62,516 nt of DNA, taken from assembly GCA_002362385.1 (NCBI GenBank), contig DEUB01000018.1:1-62516 (forward strand). The letters are read 5' to 3'. Source of the DNA: Lachnospiraceae bacterium UBA3273. Lineage in GTDB: Bacteria; Bacillota; Clostridia; Lachnospirales; Lachnospiraceae. Shown here in pieces: positions 1 through 8,158 of the stretch (position 1 is its first letter; each line of letters opens with the position of its first letter). Made by a program: the position numbers and the translations under genes. The notes under the pieces were generated by a model. That model was not told where the DNA came from, searched no databases, and was given only the letters and a program-made list of their open reading frames with translations.

Positions 1-63
1 CTGTTCTTTTACTGGTTCATCCTGATTTTGAACAATTATAACAGAATTCAACCACGATCCATT

Positions 64-192
64 ATTTTCTTACACGAACGGCCAAAAACAGGTACTGAAA
101 ATTTAATTTGCATCTTTTTTTGCCCTTTAGGGGCATAAAATGAGCACAAAAAATTTTTCAGTACCTGTTTTTAGCCGTTCGTGTAAGATTTT
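64..192. mobile_element. MITE-like palindromic element with 5-bp target duplication
   Basis: Two 33-bp arms (69..101 and 155..187) are inverted copies with one mismatch, beginning CTTACACGAACGGC and ending in CAGGTACTGAAAA. They enclose 53 bp that contain a smaller hairpin, TGCCC-TTTAG-GGGCA, at 121..135. Directly outside the arms the same pentamer ATTTT occurs at 64..68 and 188..192, as expected of a target-site duplication. There is no coding capacity. Size, terminal inverted repeats and duplication fit a non-autonomous miniature transposable element; the parent transposase is not in the window. A long-stemmed transcription terminator is the alternative, but that would not explain the exact flanking duplication. 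Confidence 0.65.
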
Positions 193-289
193 GTGGTGTT
201 GTGTCTGATTTGTGATATAATTAAGGTTTAGGTAATATGAACTTTATCCAATTCTGAACATCTCTATGATCTATAATTCAGTATTGCCT

Positions 290-421
290 TTACATCATTA
301 CCAGCACTGCCATAAAATAAACACAAAGAAAAGACAAAATCATAATTCCGCCGCCTAATATCACTTCAAAAAAGCTGCATTTACAGGTAGCTTTATTTTT
401 CTCATCCACATCACTGGTCAC
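290..421 (-). CDS. possible small single-span membrane protein (43 aa)
   Basis: A GTG-initiated 43-residue frame lies 27 nt after the stop of the upstream lipoprotein gene. It is preceded by a strong AAGGAGG, although only 3 nt separate it from the GTG. The product has a polar N-terminus with two cysteines (KATCKC) followed by a hydrophobic segment of about 22 residues ending in AVLVMM, so it would be a small membrane peptide. I do not recognise a family. The tight spacing to the ribosome site and the short length leave real doubt; the good Shine-Dalgarno and the coherent transmembrane segment argue for it. Confidence 0.4.
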   Translation of the reverse strand: MTSDVDEKNKATCKCSFFEVILGGGIMILSFLCVYFMAVLVMM

Positions 422-448
422 GAACCTCCTTTTGCTTTTTAAGCAGAT

Positions 449-1696
449 TTACCATACACACAAAGTACACAGGCTATTAAAATACTCATTCTCTGTTATG
501 GGATTTCTGTTCTGAAAGTAAAAACATCCTTTTTCTTCAAAATTCTTTTCAATTGAAAATTCTTTAAGAATCTCCGAATTTTCCCAATCTGCAATTTCCC
601 CGTTAATCCACACTCTCGCATATTCGTCTACTATTTCCTGATTACCGTTGGAATCAAAGCATATTACACTACTTATGTCGCAGCTTGTCCCTAAATCTTC
701 ATACACGCTTTGCAAATGCAAAAAACTACCATCATCCAAAAGTTCCAAAAAGGAATCGTATGCCCAGCATTCCATTCCTTCTCTTCCTTTATGGAAGACT
801 GCTGCTGAACCTGTTTTTCCCACTATATATAATTCATTGGTTCCGTCATGGTCCACGTCACATTCATAATACTGGAATCCCTGTGGGATAATTTTATCAG
901 CATACCACTTTTCTAAATCTTCGTTCAGATTTCCTGTTCCGCCAACAACTCCCGAAAAATCCCCTGCACATATTTTTAAAAATCCTTTATCTGTGACATC
1001 ACTTATACTTCCATCATAAAGATAGGTTGTCCTAAGGTAAACTCCGTGATTTACTGTATCTACTCCTTCACTCTCTTTCAATTTTATGGGCTCTCCTTCA
1101 ATACAACCATACAAGATTTCCTTGAAATATCCATTAGAGCCAGCTACAATAAATCTTTGACAGAAACCAGGGCTGCCATTATGCTTTCCTAATGCGTTAC
1201 CATGTGGATACCATACGTACTCTTCTCTGTCCTGCTGGTCTTCCGGCATTCCGATCTTTTGGGTATCGATCAGCGTTATCTCATAATCATCATCTACAAA
1301 ATATATCTCCATCCGGTCCAATTCTTCTTCATCCGTCCTATCTGTTTCAATGGTAAAAATCACTTCATTTTTCCCATCCTGGTCATAGTCCGCTTCATGA
1401 CAGTATTGAATTTCCTTTCCTAACTGCTCTCCGCCATAAACTGCAAGAGGGCTTTCTTTCCCTCTGTCTGTTTCCTCTTCTTTAGGCGTATTATCTTCCG
1501 CTTCCATATTATTATCACTTATCAAAACTTCTTCCGTTATCTCTTCTGATTCCTCTTTAACAAGATTTTCATCCGCCTTTTCATCTGCTTCTTTTTCAAT
1601 AAGATTTTCATTCTCTACTTCTTTTTTTCCGCACCCTGTGATAAGTAACATTAACAAAAAACAGATAAATAGTTTGTTTCTAAAACTTTTATTCAT
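449..1696 (-). CDS. lipoprotein with acidic linker and FG-GAP-like D-x-D-G loops
   Basis: The product is about 415 residues. It begins with a lipoprotein signal peptide whose lipobox LLITGC puts the lipidated cysteine near residue 22. A Glu/Asp-rich linker of about 60 residues follows, and then a mostly beta-rich extracellular part. Two loops of the type D-x-D-x-D-G (DYDQDGKNE near 105 and DVDHDGTNE near 280) resemble the calcium-binding loops of FG-GAP/VCBS repeats. I take the ATG at 1696, which has GAGAGG upstream; the in-frame ATG 30 nt earlier has no ribosome site. No enzymatic motif is visible, so it is best called a surface lipoprotein of unknown function. The possible small membrane protein follows it. 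Confidence 0.75.
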   Translation of the reverse strand: MNKSFRNKLFICFLLMLLITGCGKKEVENENLIEKEADEKADENLVKEESEEITEEVLISDNNMEAEDNTPKEEETDRGKESPLAVYGGEQLGKEIQYCHEADYDQDGKNEVIFTIETDRTDEEELDRMEIYFVDDDYEITLIDTQKIGMPEDQQDREEYVWYPHGNALGKHNGSPGFCQRFIVAGSNGYFKEILYGCIEGEPIKLKESEGVDTVNHGVYLRTTYLYDGSISDVTDKGFLKICAGDFSGVVGGTGNLNEDLEKWYADKIIPQGFQYYECDVDHDGTNELYIVGKTGSAAVFHKGREGMECWAYDSFLELLDDGSFLHLQSVYEDLGTSCDISSVICFDSNGNQEIVDEYARVWINGEIADWENSEILKEFSIEKNFEEKGCFYFQNRNPITENEYFNSLCTLCVW

Positions 1697-1800
1697 TAAT
1701 ACTATTCCTCTCTCAATATTTCTCATTATTCAATAAATATATTTATTTTACCATCTAAAAAGCAGATTTTCGACAAACGTCCAATAACATAAATAAAATT

Positions 1801-1835
1801 TTAGGTAATTGCAAAACGAATTCACAATTACCTAA
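1801..1835 (-). terminator. hairpin terminator after the XRE regulator gene
   Basis: TTAGGTAATTG at 1801..1811 and CAATTACCTAA at 1825..1835 form an 11-bp perfect stem with a 13-nt loop. Read on the minus strand it lies about 70 nt after the regulator stop and is followed by AAAATTTTATTT, a modest U-rich tail. It separates the exporter operon from the lipoprotein gene. Confidence 0.6.
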
Positions 1836-1904
1836 TTAAAATCATTATTGATAATAGATTCTTTATTCTCCCAAAAACAAATCCTTGAGAACAATTTTCC
1901 TTGA

Positions 1905-2786
1905 TCAAATGGTCGTTAAATCTACGACCAACTCAGAAGAAACCCCCGAAACACTAAGCTCGTTTTCGCCGTCAGCTGAATTTTCATATTCTGTGACATG
2001 GCCCTCTTTTATATAATAAACATTACATTTTCGTCCTTTGTTTATGACATTGACAATATTTTTTTCCGGGATATGGACGATTGCTTTTGCCTTCCATTGG
2101 TAGATATCCAGCCTTCCCGTAATTTTATCAACGGTAATGTCATAATCCGTTTTTGCGGTAAATTCCAGGCTGCCGCTGCTGTTTGAGATCATGACTTCTG
2201 CCGCATTTCCATCATACTCCAACCGGCGCAGATGAAGATTGTCTATCACAAGAAGCTTAACAGAAGCCGCCACCTCGCACTGGTCAGAATATTTTCCGGG
2301 AAGGATGATCTCAACCTTTAATGAATCTTCCGCTTCATAACGGCTCAGTTTGTTTTTGTTCAGACAGTTTACATCCAGCTTGTTTTTCTTTTCATCCAGC
2401 TTGATCTTAAACACCTCGTCCAGATTCTCGATCGTTTCGGAGGACAGCTTAATGTGCAGTTTCTCATCCGTCCCCGAAGACAATATAACGGCCGCCGCAT
2501 TTCCTATATTGACGTCAAAATGTTTCTCACGGTCAATATCATAAATGGTTTCACTGACAAAAACCGTTTTCTTCACTTCCTGCCTTTCGGCGGAACCCCT
2601 GAGCAGTTCATCCAGCGTTGTTTTAAAAATTTCCGCTATGATTACCATATTTTCAACATCCGGCAGTCCCTTTCCCGTTTCCCACTTTGTAATAGCCTGC
2701 CTTGACACGCCGATTTTCTCGGCAAGCTGTTCCTGGGACAATCCTTCGTTTTTTCGTATTTCTTTTAATTTTTCTGAAAAATTCAT
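1905..2786 (-). CDS. XRE-family regulator with C-terminal DUF4097-like beta domain
   Basis: A Cro/CI-type helix-turn-helix occupies residues 1 to about 60 (core GLSQEQLAEKIGVSRQAITK, WETGKGLP). About 215 residues follow that alternate hydrophobic and polar residues in short strands, typical of a beta-solenoid like the DUF4097 putative adhesin fold. The gene is 19 nt downstream of the FtsX-type permease and in the same direction, so it is probably the last cistron of the exporter operon and its regulator. A perfect 17-bp palindrome in front of the operon (5825..5841) is a candidate operator; that link is inference. The role of the beta domain is not known; sensing of an envelope or cytosolic ligand is possible. 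Confidence 0.8.
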   Translation of the reverse strand: MNFSEKLKEIRKNEGLSQEQLAEKIGVSRQAITKWETGKGLPDVENMVIIAEIFKTTLDELLRGSAERQEVKKTVFVSETIYDIDREKHFDVNIGNAAAVILSSGTDEKLHIKLSSETIENLDEVFKIKLDEKKNKLDVNCLNKNKLSRYEAEDSLKVEIILPGKYSDQCEVAASVKLLVIDNLHLRRLEYDGNAAEVMISNSSGSLEFTAKTDYDITVDKITGRLDIYQWKAKAIVHIPEKNIVNVINKGRKCNVYYIKEGHVTEYENSADGENELSVSGVSSELVVDLTTI

Positions 2787-2805
2787 CTTAAACCTCCGTT
2801 TTTTG

Positions 2806-5049
2806 CTATTCCTTTAAAAGGGAATATGCCGTAATTTTTTTGATAGGTGCTGCCAGAAGTACGCTTAAAACAAACGCCACGGCAGTAAAAATAATTGCAA
2901 ATACAAGCAGAATCCCAATTGATACTTCGAAATGATTTTTTATGGCTCCGATCTGACTGAAAATCTCATTGTTGATTACCGGAAGATACCAGAGCCCCAG
3001 GACTGCCGACACCCCTGCGGACACAGCTACCACAGGTATAAAACCGGTTACCGTCATTATGGTAAGCTGCCTGCTCGTATATCCGATGGCCTTATATATT
3101 CCAAATTCCTGCCTGCGCCTGCTTATCATGGAATGAATGATCACATACAGCACAAGCAGTACCATCAGAATGGAAACCACAAACAGAACCACTACTACTA
3201 CCGAAACAATACCTGCATACATTGTCCTGCCGTTTTCGCTAAGTTTTTCATAATTTACCGAAGATATCACAAGGTCTTCATGCTCTTCTTCATATTCTTC
3301 TATAAAATCTCCGGCTATTTTATCATACAGGTAAACATTGAGACTGCCCGTTCCCTCTCCGATTTTTTCGTAACCTTTACTTGTCAGCTGGCATACCTTT
3401 CCGGCATGATTCACACTTTGAATATATCCGGTTACCACGTAAACTTCCGAGCTGCCGGAAGCGGAAAGCTCTATCTTACTTCCGATTGGGTAGTCCTTAG
3501 CAAGGGCATTTCCCACTGCGATTTCATCTTCGCCTTCAGGACTGCGCCCCTCGTAGCATATATCATTCGTTACCTTTCCAAAGTCCTCGCACACAAAGCC
3601 CGTAAGACTCCCGTCTGCATAGCTCACAGATACCGAAGCGTATTCCAAAACAAGTTTTACCCTGTCATCGTCTTTAAGCACCTCTTTTAACTCCGGCATT
3701 TTATCATTCTGTGCCATAAAAATAACCGAAGGCGATTCTTCCGAAAGGGTATCCATAAAATTATCAGGCTTGACGCTGACATTATAAAGGAGCGTCCCTG
3801 CAAAGGATAACAGTACCATTATACCAACGGACAAAGCGGCCAGCAATATATTCTGCCCCGTACCGCCTTTTCCGGCAACGCCTCTGATGGCATCTATAGG
3901 CTCCAGCTTATAGATTTTCACTGCCGAAAGGTAAGCAAACAGAAAGATCACAAACGTAGGCACGAGCACCACAATAAACAGTGCGGCAGTATCAAATACC
4001 GGCGTATAGGTAAATCCCGACTGGATCGCCAAAACTTTGGCCACACCGGGCAGGGCTGCATAAGATAACACCGCGCCGATTACCGTTGCAACAATGCCGG
4101 AGAACGTATAAGGCCAGACTGCCGAACGGACGATCATATTTCCCGTATAACCAATGGCCTTTAAGACGCCCATCTGTGCCAGTTCATCCTCAATCGTACT
4201 GCGTATCCGAAAGCTGCTTAAAAAAATACTTACCGCCAGTATAATGGCCGCCAGCGCCAGAAATATGATAATGAGCAGAGTACAAACCATCGTCCTGGTC
4301 TGCTTAGCCGCAGCTCTGTCATTGATATTTAACGCCGTAATTCCTTTATCGCTAAGAATTTCAGATACATCATTCTTGATTTGGGTTAAATCGGCGTTAC
4401 GGGCAGTCCTTAAGGAATATTCCGTAATGACATGTTCGCTGTGCTCTTTCGCAAAGCTCTCATAAGCGGCTGCTGGAAGATATCCGCCGATCAGTCCGGT
4501 GCCATAATTTCCATATTGCATTTCCGATACGATTCCGCCGATTTTATAAGCAGCATCCTTGCCATCAATGGAATAGGTTATACTGCCGCCTTCGGTAAAT
4601 CCCCCCAGTTCCTTCATATACATGGGTATATAAACAGTGTTTTCATCATTTTCAGGATTTTCTGATACATTGAGCCGGTTCAGCGTCCTCGCCTCGTCAA
4701 GATCATAAAAAACGGTATTCATATCAAAATCCGAATCCGCAAATTCACGGACTGTTGCCGCAACAAATACGCCGCCGTGCTTTTCCACCATCGATACCCC
4801 GTCGATTTTTTCAATCTCAGCCATGATTCCATCATCATCCTGAAACTGTGGTATTAAAATATTAATATCTGCGGTATCCAGTTCCAAAAAAAGGCTGTCA
4901 TATGCATGGAATGTCTGAAAGGCGAGCACAAGGGCAATATTCATAATCAATGCCGTCAGACAGATAATCAAGCCAAAGGAGATATACTGTCCTTTTGTTT
5001 TCTTCAGATTATGGATGACCAACGTCGATGTCTTATTCATTACTACCAC
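2806..5049 (-). CDS. FtsX/MacB-type ABC transporter permease
   Basis: This 747-residue membrane protein has the layout of duplicated FtsX-type permeases. An N-terminal span near 20-45 is followed by an extracytoplasmic domain of about 200 residues. An FtsX block of three spans lies near 255-375, then a second span near 400-420 and a second extracytoplasmic domain, and a second FtsX block at about 630-745. The coupling-helix signatures MGVLKAIGYTGN and FGIYKAIGYTSRQ precede the two blocks. Such proteins export or extract peptides, lipids or lipoproteins, or drive signalling by mechanotransmission. The start overlaps the stop of the ATPase gene by 7 nt, showing translational coupling. The substrate cannot be told. 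Confidence 0.88.
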   Translation of the reverse strand: MVVMNKTSTLVIHNLKKTKGQYISFGLIICLTALIMNIALVLAFQTFHAYDSLFLELDTADINILIPQFQDDDGIMAEIEKIDGVSMVEKHGGVFVAATVREFADSDFDMNTVFYDLDEARTLNRLNVSENPENDENTVYIPMYMKELGGFTEGGSITYSIDGKDAAYKIGGIVSEMQYGNYGTGLIGGYLPAAAYESFAKEHSEHVITEYSLRTARNADLTQIKNDVSEILSDKGITALNINDRAAAKQTRTMVCTLLIIIFLALAAIILAVSIFLSSFRIRSTIEDELAQMGVLKAIGYTGNMIVRSAVWPYTFSGIVATVIGAVLSYAALPGVAKVLAIQSGFTYTPVFDTAALFIVVLVPTFVIFLFAYLSAVKIYKLEPIDAIRGVAGKGGTGQNILLAALSVGIMVLLSFAGTLLYNVSVKPDNFMDTLSEESPSVIFMAQNDKMPELKEVLKDDDRVKLVLEYASVSVSYADGSLTGFVCEDFGKVTNDICYEGRSPEGEDEIAVGNALAKDYPIGSKIELSASGSSEVYVVTGYIQSVNHAGKVCQLTSKGYEKIGEGTGSLNVYLYDKIAGDFIEEYEEEHEDLVISSVNYEKLSENGRTMYAGIVSVVVVVLFVVSILMVLLVLYVIIHSMISRRRQEFGIYKAIGYTSRQLTIMTVTGFIPVVAVSAGVSAVLGLWYLPVINNEIFSQIGAIKNHFEVSIGILLVFAIIFTAVAFVLSVLLAAPIKKITAYSLLKE

Positions 5050-5804
5050 CCCATTTCCGTAATGAACTTTTCAAACTTTTCCGTTCTTTCGGCGTTATCC
5101 GGCTCATATTTTCCCAAATCACACTCGCCAAAAATTTTACCGTCTTTGATATAAAGAATGCGGTTGCCCCTTAATGCTGATTTCCTGTCATGGGTAACCA
5201 TGACAATGCTCTGCCCTTTTTCATGAAGGGAAGTAAAAACATTAAGGACTGCCGTTCCGTTTGCTGAATTTAACGCACCCGTCGGCTCATCTGCAAAGAG
5301 TACATTGGGATCATTGATGACCGCCCTTACAATGCCTGCCCTTTGTGCTTCGCCGCCGGAAATCTGGGACGGGGTTTTCTTCCATGTGATTTCCGGGATA
5401 TTTACCAAAGAAAAAAGCTCTTTTGCACGGTTTCTAATCTCTTCTTTACTCTTGCTTTTCAACACTCCCGCTGTAACGACGTTATCCATGAGACTCATTT
5501 TATCGATGAGATAGATCTGCTGGAATACGAACCCGCATTCGCTCCGTCTGAAAACCGCCAGCTTGTCGCTGTTTAGTTTCGTAATATCCGTACCGTCAAA
5601 GTCGATTTCCCCGCCATCCGGTTTATCCATTCCCGATAAGGAATACATTAAGGTAGATTTTCCCGCTCCCGATGAGCCCATAATAACCGTAAAGTCTCCT
5701 TTATAAATATCAATGTCCAAATCCGAATAGATCGTCTGCACATTCTCTTTACTGCCAAAAGACTTTTTTAAATGTTTTGCCGATATAATTGTTTGCTTAC
5801 TCAT
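5043..5804 (-). CDS. ABC transporter ATP-binding protein (LolD/MacB class)
   Basis: The ATPase energises the FtsX-type permease encoded next. Walker A is GSSGAGKST, the signature is SGGEAQR, Walker B is VLFADEPTG, and the H-loop is VMVTHD. I start it at MSKQTI (ATG at 5804, with CAGGAGG upstream), giving about 253 residues, the usual length for the class. An in-frame ATG 66 nt further upstream lacks a ribosome site and overlaps the palindrome region. It is the first gene of a three-gene operon ending in an XRE regulator. Confidence 0.9.
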   Translation of the reverse strand: MSKQTIISAKHLKKSFGSKENVQTIYSDLDIDIYKGDFTVIMGSSGAGKSTLMYSLSGMDKPDGGEIDFDGTDITKLNSDKLAVFRRSECGFVFQQIYLIDKMSLMDNVVTAGVLKSKSKEEIRNRAKELFSLVNIPEITWKKTPSQISGGEAQRAGIVRAVINDPNVLFADEPTGALNSANGTAVLNVFTSLHEKGQSIVMVTHDRKSALRGNRILYIKDGKIFGECDLGKYEPDNAERTEKFEKFITEMGW

Positions 5805-5824
5805 AATACAACCATCCTCCTGTT

Positions 5825-5841
5825 TTATGATGTCATCATAA
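5825..5841. promoter_or_regulatory. 17-bp perfect palindrome, candidate operator of the exporter operon
   Basis: TTATGATG-T-CATCATAA reads identically on both strands. It sits about 20 nt upstream of the ATPase start codon and downstream of a weak promoter candidate (TTGAAC, 18 nt, TAAAAA, minus strand). The position suits a repressor that blocks transcription; the XRE protein at the end of the operon is the obvious candidate. The rest of the 377-nt gap up to the glycyl-radical gene holds that gene's own promoter and nothing else that I can identify. Confidence 0.5.
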
Positions 5842-6061
5842 TTTGAAAGACGCGGCTGCACTACCAACAACCATATACATGGCCTTATTTTTATGCTACT
5901 TTCCGTTTCATGTTCAAGTTGAGGGGTATTTTTAGAGTAAAACAGGGTTAAACGCCGAAAGATATGCAGGGACTTTTGGCAAACACTGCAACGTGAGTAC
6001 CACCCTATTTCTCTCTTTTAGAATGTACTTGGAAAAATACATGAAATTCTTATAAAAAGAC

Positions 6062-6110
6062 TGGACTAATCCGAAGAATCTGTTATGATTAAATTACAGT
6101 AATAATTACT
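6062..6110 (+). promoter_or_regulatory. promoter and palindromic operator of the glycyl-radical protein gene
   Basis: TGGACT (6062..6067) and an extended -10, TG-T-TATGAT (6084..6089), are 16 bp apart. Just downstream, over the expected start point, lies the 13-bp palindrome AGTAAT-A-ATTACT (6098..6110). This arrangement suggests repression by an unidentified regulator. It does not match the Rex consensus TTGTTAAN6TTAACAA. Confidence 0.5.
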
Positions 6111-6181
6111 ATTATTAAATTTAAATCATTAACCAAAACGTATACATTGCGTTTCCACTTTTAATCAGGAGGTATTTCATT

Positions 6182-6421
6182 ATGGAAAATCAGGCACAGG
6201 TAGACAATCTCGTAAACTTATTAGACGGCTATGCCACAAAGGGCGGACATCATTTAAATGTCAACGTATTAAACCGCGACACTTTACTTGATGCCCAGAA
6301 AAATCCCGAAAAGTATCCCCAGCTTACCATCCGCGTTTCCGGCTACGCCGTAAACTTCATTAAGCTGACGCCGGAACAACAGGCGGATGTTATCAGCAGG
6401 ACCTTCCACGAAAGCGTATAA
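6182..6421 (+). CDS. grcA: stand-alone glycyl-radical domain protein (GrcA/YfiD-like)
   Basis: The 79 residues match the C-terminal end of pyruvate formate-lyase. The motif TIRVSGYAVNF near 49-59 carries the glycine (about residue 54) on which the radical is formed, and the tail KLTPEQQADVISRTFHE is also typical. In Escherichia coli the related 127-residue GrcA replaces an oxygen-damaged radical domain of the lyase; the same rescue role is inferred here. The protein is even shorter than GrcA and lacks the thiyl-forming cysteines of a full lyase, so it cannot be an enzyme by itself. AGGAGG stands 9 nt before the ATG and a promoter lies upstream, so it is an expressed gene and not a fragment. 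It is the only plus-strand gene in the window and converges with the next gene, leaving 1 nt between stops. Confidence 0.85.
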   Translation: MENQAQVDNLVNLLDGYATKGGHHLNVNVLNRDTLLDAQKNPEKYPQLTIRVSGYAVNFIKLTPEQQADVISRTFHESV

Positions 6422-6422
6422 T

Positions 6423-7214
6423 TTATTTTACAACTCTTCTGTTTTTGTAAAAGGACGCCATCAGAAGGAGGCCCGCTAAGGCTGCAAAAAAGATACAGGA
6501 TTGTATATAAGGCATAAAGTTATAAGACCCTCCCTGCCAAAAGGTAATGAAGTCATTGCTGATATAGGTCATGGGGAGGGTTTTTGCTACGCTTTGAAGG
6601 ATATCCGGCAGCTGGTTTGTCTTCATTCCCATCATGCCCGTCAGGATCATCATCATAAAGTAAATAGTCATGCAGATTCCGAAGGTAACGCTGAATTTTT
6701 TAAAAATCCCTGCCAGGGCATATGCTATGACTAACAGGACCGCCCCGATGAAGTACAGGGAGAGGACCAGACAGATCAAAGAGCCCACAGCCGGTTTCTG
6801 AATATCCATGACCAATATCTGAAACAGGGCAAATACCACAAAAGAGACCGTCAGCAGGATCAGATGGGCAATGATCTTTGCCGCTATGAGGCTCTTTTCC
6901 CCGAAGCCGAACAGGCGCATCCTTAAGGGAACTCCTCTCTCCACCTCCTGGGAATAGACGGCTCCATAGCCAAGCATCATGATGGACATGGGCATGATAA
7001 GGGACATGGACAGCATAATGGTCGTCATGACTTCTCTCCTTATATCATCCGAAAGGGAGGTTCCCACCGTTTTGGACAGGATCAGACACATCACATTGGG
7101 AAATACGATCCCGAAAAAGTGGGACATCAGGTTGCCGTTCATATTTCTCACTTCATATTGAATCATGCGCAGACCGCATCTTTTACTCTTTGCTTTTCTT
7201 TCCTGTTTTACCAT
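6423..7214 (-). CDS. ABC-2 type transporter permease
   Basis: A 263-residue integral membrane protein with about six hydrophobic spans (roughly 25-45, 65-88, 110-135, 145-170, 178-200 and 235-255). It has the ABC-2 pattern of an extracytoplasmic loop before the last span. It follows the ATPase gene by about 60 nt and is the last gene of a response regulator - kinase - ATPase - permease unit, the arrangement of exporters that are switched on by the two-component system encoded with them, often for antimicrobial peptides or other envelope-active compounds. The real substrate is unknown. Confidence 0.82.
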   Translation of the reverse strand: MVKQERKAKSKRCGLRMIQYEVRNMNGNLMSHFFGIVFPNVMCLILSKTVGTSLSDDIRREVMTTIMLSMSLIMPMSIMMLGYGAVYSQEVERGVPLRMRLFGFGEKSLIAAKIIAHLILLTVSFVVFALFQILVMDIQKPAVGSLICLVLSLYFIGAVLLVIAYALAGIFKKFSVTFGICMTIYFMMMILTGMMGMKTNQLPDILQSVAKTLPMTYISNDFITFWQGGSYNFMPYIQSCIFFAALAGLLLMASFYKNRRVVK

Positions 7215-7276
7215 TTTACATTCCCTTCTTTCCCTTATTTTTTATCCTGCTTTTTTCCGCTTTTATCCGTCCCATG

Positions 7277-8158
7277 TTATCTTCCCTCCGCCTGTCTTTT
7301 GTAATAGCTTTCTTTTGCATTGATAAACATGATCTCAATATCGCAATTGCTTCTTTTAAAGTTCACATCGTTTTCTATCAGAAGGGAAATGATCTTCTCC
7401 TCTTCCTCCCTGCTCCTGCCTGACAGGGCAATTAAATGATTAGGCGCAGCCAGATGGACAAAATCCTCCGACAACCTGCTGTTTTTTTCATCATTTTCCA
7501 GAATAAAGATGGCATTTCCGCAATAGGTCTGAAAAAGTTCTTCCTTTTTTCCGTAGGCAATTACCTTTCCCTCATCCAGGATCAGTATCTTATCCGCAAG
7601 CTGTTCCAATTCCTCATAATAATGAGAAACCATGATCAGGGTATCATCCTTATCCCGATACCACTCCACCAACTTTTCCATCAATTTCTGCCTTGTTTCA
7701 AAATCCAGTCCCGAGGTTACCTCATCGTAAAAGGTCAGCGCCGCATCCTGCAGCATGATCATGATAATGGTAAACCTCTGCTTCTGTCCGCCCGAAAGGG
7801 CATTAAATCTTTTGGAAAGGCAGGGACCAAAATCAAAAAATTCAATCAGTTCCAGGAGCCTCTTATTATCCTTTATACGGGTGTCCAGTATCATTTCCAT
7901 AATGTACTTTACCGGCATGGTAGTCACATATTCGTTAAACTGCATGTGTGCAGCCATTTCCTCTGGTGCAAGGTCTGTCACAACGCTTCCTTCATAATCC
8001 ACCATTCCCAAAAGGGCTTTTACTAAAGTGGTCTTTCCCGCTCCGTTGGAACCGATGATCCCGATACGTTCTCCTTCCTCAAAAGAAATAGGTGTGTGAA
8101 TCTGTAACGCCGTATGGTTCCCGTATTTTACCTGCAATTGCTTAATTGTTAAAAGCAT
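7277..8158 (-). CDS. ABC transporter ATP-binding protein
   Basis: About 293 residues with Walker A GSNGAGKTT, signature LSGGQKQR, Walker B LTFYDEVTSGLD and H-loop VSHY. The C-terminal 70 residues form the regulatory extension common in ABC-2 drug or peptide exporters. I start it at MLLTIKQ (ATG at 8158), which has GAGGAGGAG directly upstream; this overlaps the kinase stop by 17 nt. Together with the following permease it should make a minimal exporter dimer. Confidence 0.88.
   Translation of the reverse strand: MLLTIKQLQVKYGNHTALQIHTPISFEEGERIGIIGSNGAGKTTLVKALLGMVDYEGSVVTDLAPEEMAAHMQFNEYVTTMPVKYIMEMILDTRIKDNKRLLELIEFFDFGPCLSKRFNALSGGQKQRFTIIMIMLQDAALTFYDEVTSGLDFETRQKLMEKLVEWYRDKDDTLIMVSHYYEELEQLADKILILDEGKVIAYGKKEELFQTYCGNAIFILENDEKNSRLSEDFVHLAAPNHLIALSGRSREEEEKIISLLIENDVNFKRSNCDIEIMFINAKESYYKRQAEGR

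Noticed and set aside
6182..6421. Glycyl-radical ORF as the broken end of a pyruvate formate-lyase gene
   Set aside because: It has its own extended -10 promoter, AGGAGG ribosome site and ATG, and no lyase remnants lie upstream, so it is a stand-alone gene and not a pseudogene.
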